From: Streptomyces jeddahensis
Lineage (GTDB): Bacteria > Actinomycetota > Actinomycetes > Streptomycetales > Streptomycetaceae
Direction: 5' to 3'
Assembly: GCF_001642995.1 (NCBI RefSeq)
Contig: NZ_LOHS01000019.1
Location: 1 to 39,904 of the forward strand
Length of the DNA stretch: 39,904 nucleotides
Shown here: positions 26,684 to 34,778 of the stretch, one piece after another
How the letters are laid out: every line of letters starts with the position of its first letter
Numbering within the stretch: position 1 is the stretch's first letter
Program-made: the position numbers and the translations under genes
Notes under the pieces: generated by a model
Databases searched by the model: none
What the model was told of the DNA's origin: nothing
Seen by the model: the letters and a program-made list of their open reading frames with translations, nothing else

Positions 26684-27771
26684 CTCTCTTCCTCAACCCC
26701 AGCTCGGACCTCGCGGTGCAGAAGGCCGCCGGGCAGCTTCGAGAGTGGGGGCATGGCCGCCAGGACCTCGGCGTCGCCCTCATCTACGGTCCCGTCTCCG
26801 CCGAAGACAGGCTCTACCACTCGAAGTGCCCCATCGAACAGCGCTCTGTCACCGCCCTGGCCGAGGCATTGGAAGAGATCGGCGCCCGCTGGAAGGTACT
26901 GAACCCTTGCGAGCCCGACTTCATCATGGAACTGGTCGAGTACGACGTGGTCCTCTCCAACTTGCACGGCCCGTACGGCGAGGACGGCCGGATGCAGGGG
27001 CTGCTCGACTACCTGCGCGTTCCCTACTGCGGCAGCGGAGTCGGGGCATCCGCGGTGGCTGCCGACAAGATCCTCTGCAAGCGGGTGATGCTCGCCCTCG
27101 GCGTCCCTACGCCCGGCTGGCACGTCTGGGCCGGTGGCCCGGTGACCTGGAACGGGCACCCCTTGATGGTCAAGCCGCCGTTCGGCGGATCCAGCGTGGG
27201 CATGAGCCTCGTACGCGATCCGGCGGACCTGCCTGGCGCTCTGGCGGACGCTGCCGGCGACGAGGGCGACGCCGTGCTCGTCGAGGAGTACGTGACGGGC
27301 ACGCCGATGACGGTGGGGCTGCTGGAGCTGCCGGGCGGCTCAGTGGTCATCTTCCCGCCGCTGGCCACCGAGGCTGCCGAAGCCGACTTCTACGACGCCG
27401 ACACGAAGCTCGACGAGAACTCCAGGGGCACCGTGACCGTGCGCGCCGCCGAGTTGGAGCTCGATGTGCTGGACAAGATCACCGGGGATGCTCGGACGCT
27501 GTGGGAGGGCCTCGGGCTGCGCGGATCAGCGCGCATCGACTTCATCGTCACCGCGGACGGCGAGCCGTACGTGCTGGAGGTCAACAGCACGCCGGGTATG
27601 TCCCGTGACAGCAACTTCGTGGTGGGGGCCGCGATGGTCGGGCTCACGCACACGGACGTCGTGTTGGCGATGCTGCACGAGGCGCTGGCCCGCCCGCCAT
27701 ACGATGTTCCCCTGCCCACTCCCGCGTTCGCCGGCACCACACGGGCCCGGGAGGCTGCCGTCTCGCCGTAG
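26680..27771 (+). CDS. D-alanine--D-alanine ligase family ATP-grasp enzyme
   Basis: 363 aa, the usual Ddl length. N-domain motif LHGPYGEDGRMQGLLDYLRVPYCGSGVGASAVAADKILCKRVM, ATP-grasp lysine strand HPLMVKPPFGGSSVGM, VLVEEYVTGTPMTVGLLEL, and metal ligands in RIDFIVTADGEPYVLEVNSTPGMSRDSN. Ligase activity joins two amino acids with ATP. Here the gene is not in the division cluster but follows a dapF homologue and precedes peptidase and MurF-domain genes. A dedicated dipeptide ligase of a specialised pathway, or self-resistance to a Ddl inhibitor, is therefore plausible. ATG 26680 has GAAGGAG 7 bases upstream. It appears intact. Confidence 0.88.
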   Translation: MTLFLNPSSDLAVQKAAGQLREWGHGRQDLGVALIYGPVSAEDRLYHSKCPIEQRSVTALAEALEEIGARWKVLNPCEPDFIMELVEYDVVLSNLHGPYGEDGRMQGLLDYLRVPYCGSGVGASAVAADKILCKRVMLALGVPTPGWHVWAGGPVTWNGHPLMVKPPFGGSSVGMSLVRDPADLPGALADAAGDEGDAVLVEEYVTGTPMTVGLLELPGGSVVIFPPLATEAAEADFYDADTKLDENSRGTVTVRAAELELDVLDKITGDARTLWEGLGLRGSARIDFIVTADGEPYVLEVNSTPGMSRDSNFVVGAAMVGLTHTDVVLAMLHEALARPPYDVPLPTPAFAGTTRAREAAVSP

Positions 27772-27783
27772 GAGCCCGCCGCT

Positions 27784-28329
27784 GTGCAGCGCGTCCACGA
27801 TGTCCCCATGTGCCGTCAGCTCATCGACCCTGCCGAGTGGGATCAACACGGAGGATGGGCACTAGGAGACAGGATCGAATGGTCCAACCGGGCCTGTGGC
27901 CTCGCATCACTGAGAATGATCCTGCTCGCCTACGGGCGCGGAGCACCCACGGTCACGGAACTCCTGAAACTCGCCGTCAAACATGAGGTTCTGACCCCGC
28001 GTGGAGCACTCCACGCGGGGATCGCGAGCCTGGCGACCGACCTCGGAGTCCCCTCGGCCGCAGAACCCGTACCCGTCGAAGACCTTCTCACCCAACTCGA
28101 CAAAGCACCGGTGATCGTGTCAGTCACCGAGCAGTTCCCCGACGACGGCCGCACGGGCGGCCATCTCGTCATCCTTCGCGGCTACGAGGACGGTCCCGAC
28201 CCGACGGTCCACTTCCGAGACCCGTCGGCCTGGGGTCAGACGCACGACCGAGTGCCGCTCAGCCGCGTGTCCCGTTCCTACACCGGCCGCGCAATCACCT
28301 TCGCGCCCCTGATCAACGGAGAGTCCTGA
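27784..28329 (+). CDS. C39-like cysteine peptidase
   Basis: 181-aa papain-fold protein. The catalytic Cys is in WSNRACGLASLRMILLAYG (residues ~35-53), the His in GGHLVILRGYE (~127-137) and the Asp/Asn in VHFRDPSAWG. This is the C39_2-type triad used by bacteriocin-leader and cell-wall-associated peptidases. No ABC transporter and no signal peptide are attached, so it would act in the cytoplasm. GTG 27784 has GGAG 9 bases upstream. The stop overlaps the next start (TGATG). Between a Ddl and a MurF-type gene, it may process a ligated peptide or a precursor. Confidence 0.8.
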   Translation: MQRVHDVPMCRQLIDPAEWDQHGGWALGDRIEWSNRACGLASLRMILLAYGRGAPTVTELLKLAVKHEVLTPRGALHAGIASLATDLGVPSAAEPVPVEDLLTQLDKAPVIVSVTEQFPDDGRTGGHLVILRGYEDGPDPTVHFRDPSAWGQTHDRVPLSRVSRSYTGRAITFAPLINGES

Positions 28330-28646
28330 TGACCGAGGCAGACGGCGACACGACCGAGGCCGCAGGCGGCCGGAGGATCGCCGTACTCGGAGAGATGCTG
28401 GAACTGGGAGACGAGGCCATCGAAGCGCACCGCGAAGTGGGGCGCATGGTGGCCGAAAACGGCGTCGATCTCGTCGTGGCAGTCGGCGGAGACCTCGCCA
28501 AGCAACTAGCCCTCTCCGCAGGCGCTGCGGGCGTTCCGGACATTGCGCTGGTAGGCGACAACGCCACCGCTTCCGCCTACGTCGAATCCATCCTCCGCCC
28601 GGGTGACGTCGTCCTCGTCAAGGCATCCCGTGGCGGTCAACTCTGA
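28329..28646 (+). CDS. Stand-alone MurF C-terminal domain protein
   Basis: 105-aa protein: a short acidic leader (MTEADGDTTEA) is joined directly to AGGRRIAVLGEMLELGDEAIEAHREVGRMVAENGVDLVVAVGGDLAKQLALSAG, through LVGDNATASAYVESILRPGDVVLVKASRGGQL. This is the Rossmann-like C-terminal domain of MurF; the UDP-substrate and ATP domains (~330 residues) are absent. ATG 28329 has GGAGAG 5 bases upstream and overlaps the peptidase stop. It ends at TGA where MurF proteins read GGQLW. It could be the product of an in-frame internal deletion in a full murF-like gene or an evolved single domain; catalysis alone is not expected. Confidence 0.7.
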   Translation: MTEADGDTTEAAGGRRIAVLGEMLELGDEAIEAHREVGRMVAENGVDLVVAVGGDLAKQLALSAGAAGVPDIALVGDNATASAYVESILRPGDVVLVKASRGGQL

Positions 28647-29750
28647 GCACAGGTCTACCAGCCGGGCGATCTTCTCGGCACGTCACTCACGGTCCAGGCT
28701 GTTCCTGCTGGGCAGGAGCAAGGGCAGCTCGCCTTCCTCAACAAGGCAGCCGGAGAGCGCCGGAATGACTTCGTCGCGGAGCTCCGTCGACTCGCGGCGC
28801 ATCCGGCCCGGTGGGTCCGCCAGCAGGTAATTGACGCCGAAGGCACTGTCGCGGCCATCTACAGCTACGGAGTACGTGACGGCCAGTTGGTCGTGCCGCT
28901 GCTCCGGGTACTTGACTGCCACCCCATGCACCAAACGCTGGCCCGTCAGATTCTCTTTCGGTTGCGTGATCACTGCCGCCGCTCGGGCGTTCGCCTGCTG
29001 TCTCTCACCGACAGACGCCTCCAACCAGCCGTACGCATCGCAGCCAGCGAGGACGGCTTTCGAGAGCACGACGGGGCGCTGGTCACGCTTGTCCTGGACA
29101 TCTGCGCGGACGCCCAGACAGTGGACGAGCAGGCACAGTCCACAGCCGCCCTCATCGGTCTTCAGATACCAGCCGTACCAGCCGCCATGCCGTCAGCGGC
29201 CGCTGCCGCACTTGAGCGCGCCTGGTGGCCCGCGAAGATCACTGATTCTCAGCTGCCGTGCTTCCTCGTTCCGATCCAACCCATGTGGTCCAGCGATCTC
29301 TTCGGCGTCCCTAGCGCGCTCATTCCCCGAGACGATCACCTGGGCATCAGCCGCGAGCACGTCTACTACCGAGCCGCGCGCTCCCGAGGCGAGAAGGTCC
29401 CGGCTCGGATCCTCTGGTACGCCAGCTCGGACAAGAACCAGTCCGTTTCCGCTGTGATCGCCTGCTCCCGCTTCGACGCCACCGTGGTCGACACGGGACG
29501 CTCCTTGTACAACCGCTTCAGGCACCTGGGAGTGTGGGGGTTGGATGACATCCTGCGCGCGTGCGGTGATCGCGGCCAGGCACGCGCTCTACTGTTTTCC
29601 GACACAGAGATCTTCCCTCGACCCGTGGGACTGCACAAAGTGCAGTCGCTGGCCGCGCAGCGCCAACACCCGCTCGGCGTGCAGTCGGTCTTCGAGATCA
29701 CTCCCGACCTGTTCAGCGCCATCTATCAGGAAGGCCAGCCAGCCCAGTGA
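28647..29750 (+). pseudogene. N-terminally truncated GNAT-type protein paired with ASCH gene
   Basis: Protein-like coding runs in frame from just after the TGA at 28644-28646: YQPGDLLGTSLTVQAVPAGQEQGQLAFLNKAAGERRNDFVAELRRLA, then a GNAT-like fold (VAAIYSYGVRDGQLVVPLLRVLDCHPMHQTLARQILFRLRDHCRRSGVRLLSLTD). A distinct C-terminal domain follows (LGISREHVYYRAARSRGEKVPARILWYAS... RFRHLGVWGLDDIL). No ATG, GTG or TTG is in frame before TTG 28887, which lies inside the fold. Family members I recall carry an extra N-terminal region (PIN-like) before QPGDLLG, so the 5' part is missing. The stop overlaps the ASCH gene (GTGA), which fits an original operon. Confidence 0.6.
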
Positions 29751-30316
29751 ACGAGCATGAACGCTCACTCCTGATGTCCCTCCATCCCCGCTACGCCTCG
29801 GCCATCCTGGACGGCAGAAAGTCCGTCGAACTCCGCCGCCAACGCGTCGCCGTGCCGCCGGGAACGAAGGTCATCCTGTACGCCACATCCCCCGTGATGG
29901 CCTTGGTGGGCACCGCAACCGTCACTGCCGTGCAGGTCGGCACACCGTCCGTGATCTGGAAGGCACACAAGGAACATGGCGCTATCAGCCGCCGTGACTA
30001 CCTCGCCTACATGGAAGGCGCGGAACAGGCGTCAGCTCTGCTCCTTGATGCCGCCAGGCCCTTCTCCGATCCAATTCCGCTGGCCCACCTCCGTACTGGA
30101 GGCTCGTTCCACCCGCCCCAGAGCTACCGCTACGTCGACCCCGACACGCTGCGGGACTGGGTTCAGGGACACCCGACAGCGGAAGAAGTACTTCGAGAAA
30201 CCAGCCCCCGGCCAGCAGCCAGTGAAGCCAAACGCTCAGGGGAGAAGCAGGCACAACGAGGTACGAGTTCACCCCTCGGCGGCAATATGGTTCTCGCACA
30301 GCATGTAGCGGCCTAG
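29747..30316 (+). CDS. ASCH-domain protein
   Basis: 189 aa. The ASCH fold is recognised from SLHPRYASAILDGRKSVELRRQRVAVPPGTKVILYATSPVMALVGTATVTAV, giving the beta-barrel with the conserved G-K-x-x-E-x-R-like motif (DGRKSVELRR). A C-terminal region with SFHPPQSYRYVDP follows; the last ~40 residues are polar and may be a run-on extension. ASCH domains are related to PUA and are predicted or shown to bind or modify RNA nucleosides. Co-occurrence with GNAT acetyltransferases is a known theme. GTG 29747 overlaps the upstream stop. It is the last gene before the tRNA-Pro att-like site. Confidence 0.82.
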   Translation: MNEHERSLLMSLHPRYASAILDGRKSVELRRQRVAVPPGTKVILYATSPVMALVGTATVTAVQVGTPSVIWKAHKEHGAISRRDYLAYMEGAEQASALLLDAARPFSDPIPLAHLRTGGSFHPPQSYRYVDPDTLRDWVQGHPTAEEVLRETSPRPAASEAKRSGEKQAQRGTSSPLGGNMVLAQHVAA

Positions 30317-30384
30317 GGTTGGCTGAGCCCTCAGGCGGCACAAGGCCCGGTAGGCCCTGCCCCGTCACGGGTTGAGCGTCACCG

Positions 30385-30406
30385 CTGGGAGCCATCTGGG
30401 AGCCAA
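30385..30406 (+). repeat. Left pair of 11-bp arm-like repeats
   Basis: CTGGGAGCCAT (30385-30395) is followed directly by CTGGGAGCCAA (30396-30406), an 11-bp tandem repeat about one helical turn long. It lies 104 bp before the tRNA-Pro fragment and has a partner at 30623-30644 in the same orientation. The spacing and repetition are as expected for integrase arm-type binding sites. Confidence 0.7.
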
Positions 30407-30510
30407 CCTGCTCCCCGAGCCCCTTCCACACCAACCGAGACCGTCCCGGCCCAATGCCCTGACCAGGCAAAACCACGAAACCACCCAGTGTCGATCTTGA
30501 TCGAACCTCA

Positions 30511-30553
30511 TTCGGGACGAAGAGGTCGTGGGGTCAAATCCCGCCACCCCGAC
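30511..30553 (+). other. 3' half of tRNA-Pro(CGG): candidate att core
   Basis: TTCGGGACGAAGAGGTCGTG, then GGGTCAAATCCCGCCACCCCGAC, equals the stretch from the anticodon loop (TTCGGGA, anticodon CGG) to the acceptor end of tRNA-Pro. The 5' anticodon-stem strand is not restored (cctca does not pair with CGAAG), so homology starts at the loop. The T loop reads GTCAAAT instead of TTCAAAT, so the copy is not under tRNA selection. No intact tRNA-Pro is in the window. Partial tRNA 3' ends of this kind are left by site-specific integration. Confidence 0.8.
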
Positions 30554-30566
30554 GGTGTAGTACCAG

Positions 30567-31251
<685 letters not shown>

Positions 31252-31317
31252 GCTGTGGTGCCGCGACGCCGGATCACCCGCCCGCTTCGGACCGGTTGGC
31301 CACATGGCCTGGCTACA

Positions 31318-31353
31318 AAAGGAGAGGGATCCGGAGCCGGGTCCCTCCCCTTT
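31318..31353. terminator. Bidirectional terminator between csoR and rhodanese
   Basis: AAAGGAGAGGGATCCGG pairs with CCGGGTCCCTCCCCTTT (15 Watson-Crick pairs, one G-U, one mismatch). A-rich and T-rich ends on the two sides fit a shared terminator for the convergent csoR (+) and rhodanese (-) genes. Confidence 0.75.
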
Positions 31354-31363
31354 GTGGTGTGGT

Positions 31364-31939
31364 TCAGCGGTTGCGCAGTGCGGCCAGCGTGTTGTCGAGG
31401 TCGGCGGCGCGGGGGCGGTTGTGGGGGAGCTTGGCGAGCATGGCGGCCATGCCGCAGGTGTTGGTCACAGCGGAGAAGACCAGACCGCCCGCGATGCCGA
31501 CGGAGATGAGCTGGAAGGCGGGGTGGACGACGAGCCCGAGCAGCAGGCCGAGCAGCACGATCACTCCTGCGGTGAGCCTTACCTGCCGCTCCATTCCCCA
31601 GGTGGCACGGGGGGCGCCCTGGGGGCGGTGGAGTTCGTGGCCGTCGGCCGCCCAAGCGCCGGTGCCTCCCGACAGTGTGGCGGCGGTGACGCCGTTCTCC
31701 GCGAGGATCTTGCAGGCGTTCTCGGAGCGGGCGCCCGAGGCGCAGACGACCAGGACGTCGCCGCGGTCGGTGGCGTGACGGATGTCGGGCACCGCGCGCC
31801 GGATCTGGTCGAGGGGGATGTTGAGCGCGCCGGGGAGATGGCCGCCGGCGTATTCGCCCGGAGTGCGCACGTCGATGATGGTCAGTTCGTGCAGGCTGGC
31901 GCGCGCCTCGTCGGTGGCGAGGGCCGTGGGTGTGGTCAT
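31364..31939 (-). CDS. Rhodanese with DUF2892 membrane domain (YgaP-like)
   Basis: 191 aa. The rhodanese domain (~8-110) has the active-site loop VVCASGARSENA (CxxGxR type), preceded by ELTIIDVRTPGEYAGGHLPGALNIPL. The C-terminal DUF2892 part (~118-175) has two membrane helices (RLTAGVIVLLGLLLGLVVHPAFQLI, VGIAGGLVFSAVTNTCGMAAML), giving the architecture of the membrane sulfurtransferase YgaP. It transfers sulfane sulfur from thiosulfate or persulfides at the inner membrane face. ATG 31939 is used (AAGGA 11 bases upstream); ATG 31951 sits directly on the RBS. It converges with csoR. Confidence 0.88.
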   Translation of the reverse strand: MTTPTALATDEARASLHELTIIDVRTPGEYAGGHLPGALNIPLDQIRRAVPDIRHATDRGDVLVVCASGARSENACKILAENGVTAATLSGGTGAWAADGHELHRPQGAPRATWGMERQVRLTAGVIVLLGLLLGLVVHPAFQLISVGIAGGLVFSAVTNTCGMAAMLAKLPHNRPRAADLDNTLAALRNR

Positions 31940-32012
31940 GGCAGACGTCATCCTTGTGTGTCGGAGTGTGCTGAGCTTGATCTGACGGGAGCCGGACTGA
32001 AGGCGGTCCTGA

Positions 32013-32056
32013 GATGCGCGGTGGGGCTGGAGAAGCTCTCCTGGTCCCTGGTCTGA
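32013..32056 (+). pseudogene. csoR 3'-end fragment
   Basis: About 44 bases (ATGCG...GGGCTGGAGAAGCTCTCCTGG...CTGGTCTGA) align with the last 44 bases of the intact csoR (31,208-31,251), encoding GLEKLSWSLV against [10 protein letters not shown]. The orientation is the same. The rest of that csoR copy is gone. The fragment lies upstream of the rhodanese-DUF2892 gene, in the position of a divergent partner. Confidence 0.7.
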
Positions 32057-32076
32057 GCCGGCGGCGGCCCTCGTGT

Positions 32077-32820
32077 TCAGACGATCACGTCAACGAGCAT
32101 GAAGGCCGCCACTGCCAGCAGGACGCCGGCGAAGATCTTCTGAAGGGTGGTGCCGGAGATCTTCGTCGCGAGGCGTTTTCCGTCCCAGGCGCCGAGGATC
32201 GCGGCTCCGGTGAAGGGGCCGATGATCTCCCAGAGGAGCCCGCCGCTGGTGCCGGTGCGAGCGGCGAGCGCGGCGAGTGAGTTCACTGTGATGACGAGCA
32301 GGCTGGTGCCCACCGCCCGGCGCATGGCCAGTCCCAGGACGCTCACCAGGGCGGGCACGGCGAGGAATCCCCCGCCGACCCCCAGAAAGCCCGTCACGGC
32401 GCCGAGTCCGGCACCGGCGCCGGCCGCCTTGCCGGGACGGATTCGGTCCGGCGGCTCGGACGTGGACGGACGCAGCATGCGCAGGGCCGCCAGCGCGGCG
32501 ATGACCGCGAACGCCGCTGTCAGCACCGATTCGGGCAGGCGCCCGGCGACAGCGCCGGCGAGGAAGGCGGGGACGATGCCCGCCGCGGCGAACAACGCCC
32601 CTGTCTTCCATGCCACGTTCCCGCCGCGGGTGTGGGCGTACAGGGCGGTGGCGGAGGTGGCGGTGACGATGATCAGGCTGGCGGTGGTGGCGGCGGCCGG
32701 AGTGAAGCCGAGCAGATAGATGAGTGCCGGTACGGCAAGGACGCTGCCGCCACCGCCGAGGGCTCCGAGGGCGAGACCGACGACGGCCCCGGCGATGAGG
32801 GCGAGAACAAGTACGGTCAC
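32077..32820 (-). CDS. tauE: Sulfite exporter TauE/SafE family permease
   Basis: 247-aa membrane protein with about eight hydrophobic segments and the repeated TauE motif: GLALGALGGGGSVLAVPALIYLLGF in the first half and GAVTGFLGVGGGFLAVPALVSVLGL in the second. The family exports sulfite and other sulfur-containing anions. The linked persulfide dioxygenase produces sulfite, so this is its likely exit route. GTG 32820 overlaps the upstream rhodanese stop (GTGA), so the two are translated together. The order dioxygenase, rhodanese, TauE forms one reverse operon. Confidence 0.9.
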   Translation of the reverse strand: MTVLVLALIAGAVVGLALGALGGGGSVLAVPALIYLLGFTPAAATTASLIIVTATSATALYAHTRGGNVAWKTGALFAAAGIVPAFLAGAVAGRLPESVLTAAFAVIAALAALRMLRPSTSEPPDRIRPGKAAGAGAGLGAVTGFLGVGGGFLAVPALVSVLGLAMRRAVGTSLLVITVNSLAALAARTGTSGGLLWEIIGPFTGAAILGAWDGKRLATKISGTTLQKIFAGVLLAVAAFMLVDVIV

Positions 32821-33182
32821 GCTATCTGGCCGCTGTTCCCGCGTTCGTCGACGACGGGGTGTCCGGCGGCGGCCCACGCGTTCATGCCGCCCTCGACGTC
32901 CACCGTGTGCGCTCCGCGTTCGGTGAGGAGCTTCGCGGCCTGCTGGGAGCGGTGTCCACTGCGGCAGATCACCACCAGCGGACGGCCCTGCGCCTCGGCG
33001 GGCAGGGTGGCGCCGGCGACCAGTTTCGTCAGCGGTACGTGGACGGCGCCCGGGGCGTGGCCCGAGTTCCACTCGGGCTTCTCGCGGACGTCCAGCAGGA
33101 CGGCGTCAGGCCGGTCGCCGCTGGTACGGCTGTGTGCCTCGTCGACCGTGACACGGGGCCCGTTTCGGCGAAAGAGGAACAT
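32817..33182 (-). CDS. Single-domain rhodanese
   Basis: 121-aa cytoplasmic sulfurtransferase. DAVLLDVREKPEWNSGHAPGAVHVPLTKL precedes the active-site loop VVICRSGHRSQQA (Cys persulfide site), then VDVEGGMNAWAAAGHPV. The N-terminus MFLFRRNGPRVTVDEA is short and basic with no membrane helix. ATG 33182 has AGGAAG 6 bases upstream. It lies 35 bp downstream of the dioxygenase gene and overlaps tauE. It should pass sulfane sulfur between persulfide carriers and the dioxygenase. Confidence 0.9.
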   Translation of the reverse strand: MFLFRRNGPRVTVDEAHSRTSGDRPDAVLLDVREKPEWNSGHAPGAVHVPLTKLVAGATLPAEAQGRPLVVICRSGHRSQQAAKLLTERGAHTVDVEGGMNAWAAAGHPVVDERGNSGQIA

Positions 33183-33217
33183 CACACGCTTCCTTCCTTG
33201 CGGGGGAACGGCCGAAC

Positions 33218-34582
33218 TCAGGCGGAGGCCAGGGGCAGCCCGGCATCCGTTGCGGCGTCGAAGCCGTCGTCGACGGCGACCACCATGCGGCCGGCGGCAT
33301 CGAGCAGGGAGGCGGCGATCGCCGCACGCATCCCGCCCGCGCAGTGCACCCACACCGTCCCGTCCGGCACGTCTCCGATACGGCCGTGCAGCTCGTGGAT
33401 CGGGATGTGGACCGAGCCGTCGATGTAGCCGCCTACGCGCTCCGAGTCCCGGCGCACATCCAGGACGACCACCTCGTCGCCGCGCTCGCGCACCTGGGCA
33501 AGGTCGGCGAAGCGGGCACGCGGGAAAGAAGCGAGCCGCTCGCCCTCATGGACCCAGCCGGCCGGGTCGCCGGTGGCGGCGGCGGCAGGGCGGTCGACGC
33601 CTACCCGCGCGAGTTCCCGCTGCGCGGCGCCGATTTGCTCCGGGGTGTCGGCGAGCAGGGTGACGGGCTTGCCCCAGGGGATCAGCCAGGCCAGGTAGGT
33701 GGCGAGCTTGCCCTCGCCCTCGAAGTTGAACGAGCCGGCCACGTGCCCCTCGGCGAAGGCCATGCGGCTGCGCAGGTCCACCACCCACTCACCGGCGGCC
33801 AGCCGGGAGGAGATTGCGCCTGCATCCGCACGCCTCGGCGGGGTGAGGTCGACGGGGGCGGGGCCGGCGGCGTTGGCCGGGCCCATGTGCGCGTAGTAGG
33901 CGGGCACGTCCTCCAGTCCGGCGAGCATCCGCTGAACGAAGGTGTCCACGTCCAGGGTGAGCGCGTCGTTGCTGGTGCGCTCCTTGCCGATCGTGGTCGC
34001 GTCCCCCTCGGCCTGGGCGGAGGAGCAGAAGCTGCCGAACCCGTGGGTGGGCAGCACGGGCACCTCGTCGTCCAGCTCGGCGGCCAGGCGGTGGGCGGAG
34101 GCGTGCTGGGCCCGGGCCAGCTGCTCTGTCAGCCGAGGCTCCACCAGGTCGGGGCGGCCCACCGTGCCGATCAGCAGCGATCCGCCGGTGAACGCCGCCA
34201 CGCCGCGCCCATCGTGTTCCAGGACGTAGGAGGTGTGGTGCGGGGTGTGCCCGGGCGTGGCGATCGCACGCAGGACCAGACCCGCGTCCACGTCTACGGT
34301 GTCGCCGTCGGCGACGGGGGTGCGGTCGAAGGACACGTGCGCCGCGGCCGGCACCAGATAGGAGGCGCCGGTGACGCGGGCCAGCTCCAGGCCGCCTGTG
34401 ACGTAGTCGTTGTGCACGTGGGTCTCGGCCACGTACGCGATGCGCACCCCGCGCCTGGCGGCGGCGGCGATCACCTGGTCGATGTCGCGCGGCGGATCGA
34501 TGACCACCGCGGAAGCGGCCCCGCCGGCCAGGTAGCTGCGGTTGCCCAGACCCTCGAACTCAAAGGTGTCGACGAAGAACAC
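33218..34582 (-). CDS. MBL-fold persulfide dioxygenase with rhodanese domains (CstB/Blh-like)
   Basis: 454 aa. An N-terminal metallo-beta-lactamase domain (1-~240) carries ETHVHNDYVTGG (H-x-H-x-D metal site; the usual final His is Tyr), TPGHTPHHTSY and PVLPTHGFGSFC. Two rhodanese-like domains follow: ~265-355 (VVDLRSRMAFAEGHVAGSFNFE, inactive, no Cys) and ~360-454 (VVVLDVRRDSERVGGYIDGSVHIP, active loop WVHCAGGMRA). This is the layout of CstB-type enzymes that oxidise persulfides to sulfite and thiosulfate with O2. GTG 34582 has GGAGGAG upstream. CsoR-type operators lie 28 and 65 bases upstream. Confidence 0.9.
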   Translation of the reverse strand: MFFVDTFEFEGLGNRSYLAGGAASAVVIDPPRDIDQVIAAAARRGVRIAYVAETHVHNDYVTGGLELARVTGASYLVPAAAHVSFDRTPVADGDTVDVDAGLVLRAIATPGHTPHHTSYVLEHDGRGVAAFTGGSLLIGTVGRPDLVEPRLTEQLARAQHASAHRLAAELDDEVPVLPTHGFGSFCSSAQAEGDATTIGKERTSNDALTLDVDTFVQRMLAGLEDVPAYYAHMGPANAAGPAPVDLTPPRRADAGAISSRLAAGEWVVDLRSRMAFAEGHVAGSFNFEGEGKLATYLAWLIPWGKPVTLLADTPEQIGAAQRELARVGVDRPAAAATGDPAGWVHEGERLASFPRARFADLAQVRERGDEVVVLDVRRDSERVGGYIDGSVHIPIHELHGRIGDVPDGTVWVHCAGGMRAAIAASLLDAAGRMVVAVDDGFDAATDAGLPLASA

Positions 34583-34609
34583 GACTGCGGCTCCTCCACA
34601 AGAACGGTG

Positions 34610-34660
34610 TACCCCCGGGGGTATTCGGTGCCTACCTTAACAGAGGTACCCCGGGGGGTA
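34610..34660 (-). promoter_or_regulatory. Two CsoR/CstR operators upstream of the persulfide dioxygenase
   Basis: TACCCCCGGGGGTA (34610-34623) is a perfect 14-bp palindrome. TACCCC-GG-GGGGTA (34647-34660) is a second one, 37 bp away. Both match the site at csoR. They sit between the dioxygenase start (34582) and its likely promoter, so regulator binding should block the dioxygenase-rhodanese-tauE operon until persulfide modifies the regulator. Confidence 0.82.
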
Positions 34661-34720
34661 TTCCTGTGGTCCTGGGAGTCCCCCATATCCCCGGGTGCGG
34701 CATTGCGTCCGCTGCGCCGG

Positions 34721-34736
34721 GTACCCGGCGGGGTAT
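34721..34736 (+). promoter_or_regulatory. CsoR/CstR operator upstream of the DUF302 gene
   Basis: GTACCC-GGCG-GGGTAT forms a 5-bp inverted core (TACCC/GGGTA) 43 bases before the ATG of the DUF302 gene. ATATCCCCGGGTG at 34685 is a further half-like copy. Together with the two sites on the dioxygenase side, the divergent promoter carries at least three related operators. Confidence 0.7.
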
Positions 34737-34778
34737 CAAGGAACCGGGTTTTCCGCCTCACCGAAGGAGCAGCGCACC

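Noticed and set aside
28644..28646. Selenocysteine or programmed readthrough of the UGA after the MurF domain
   Set aside because: No selenocysteine insertion structure is evident and the flanking sequences belong to unrelated families; a deletion junction is simpler.
30511..30553. Functional tRNA-Pro gene
   Set aside because: The 5' half is absent, the anticodon stem does not pair and the T loop is altered.
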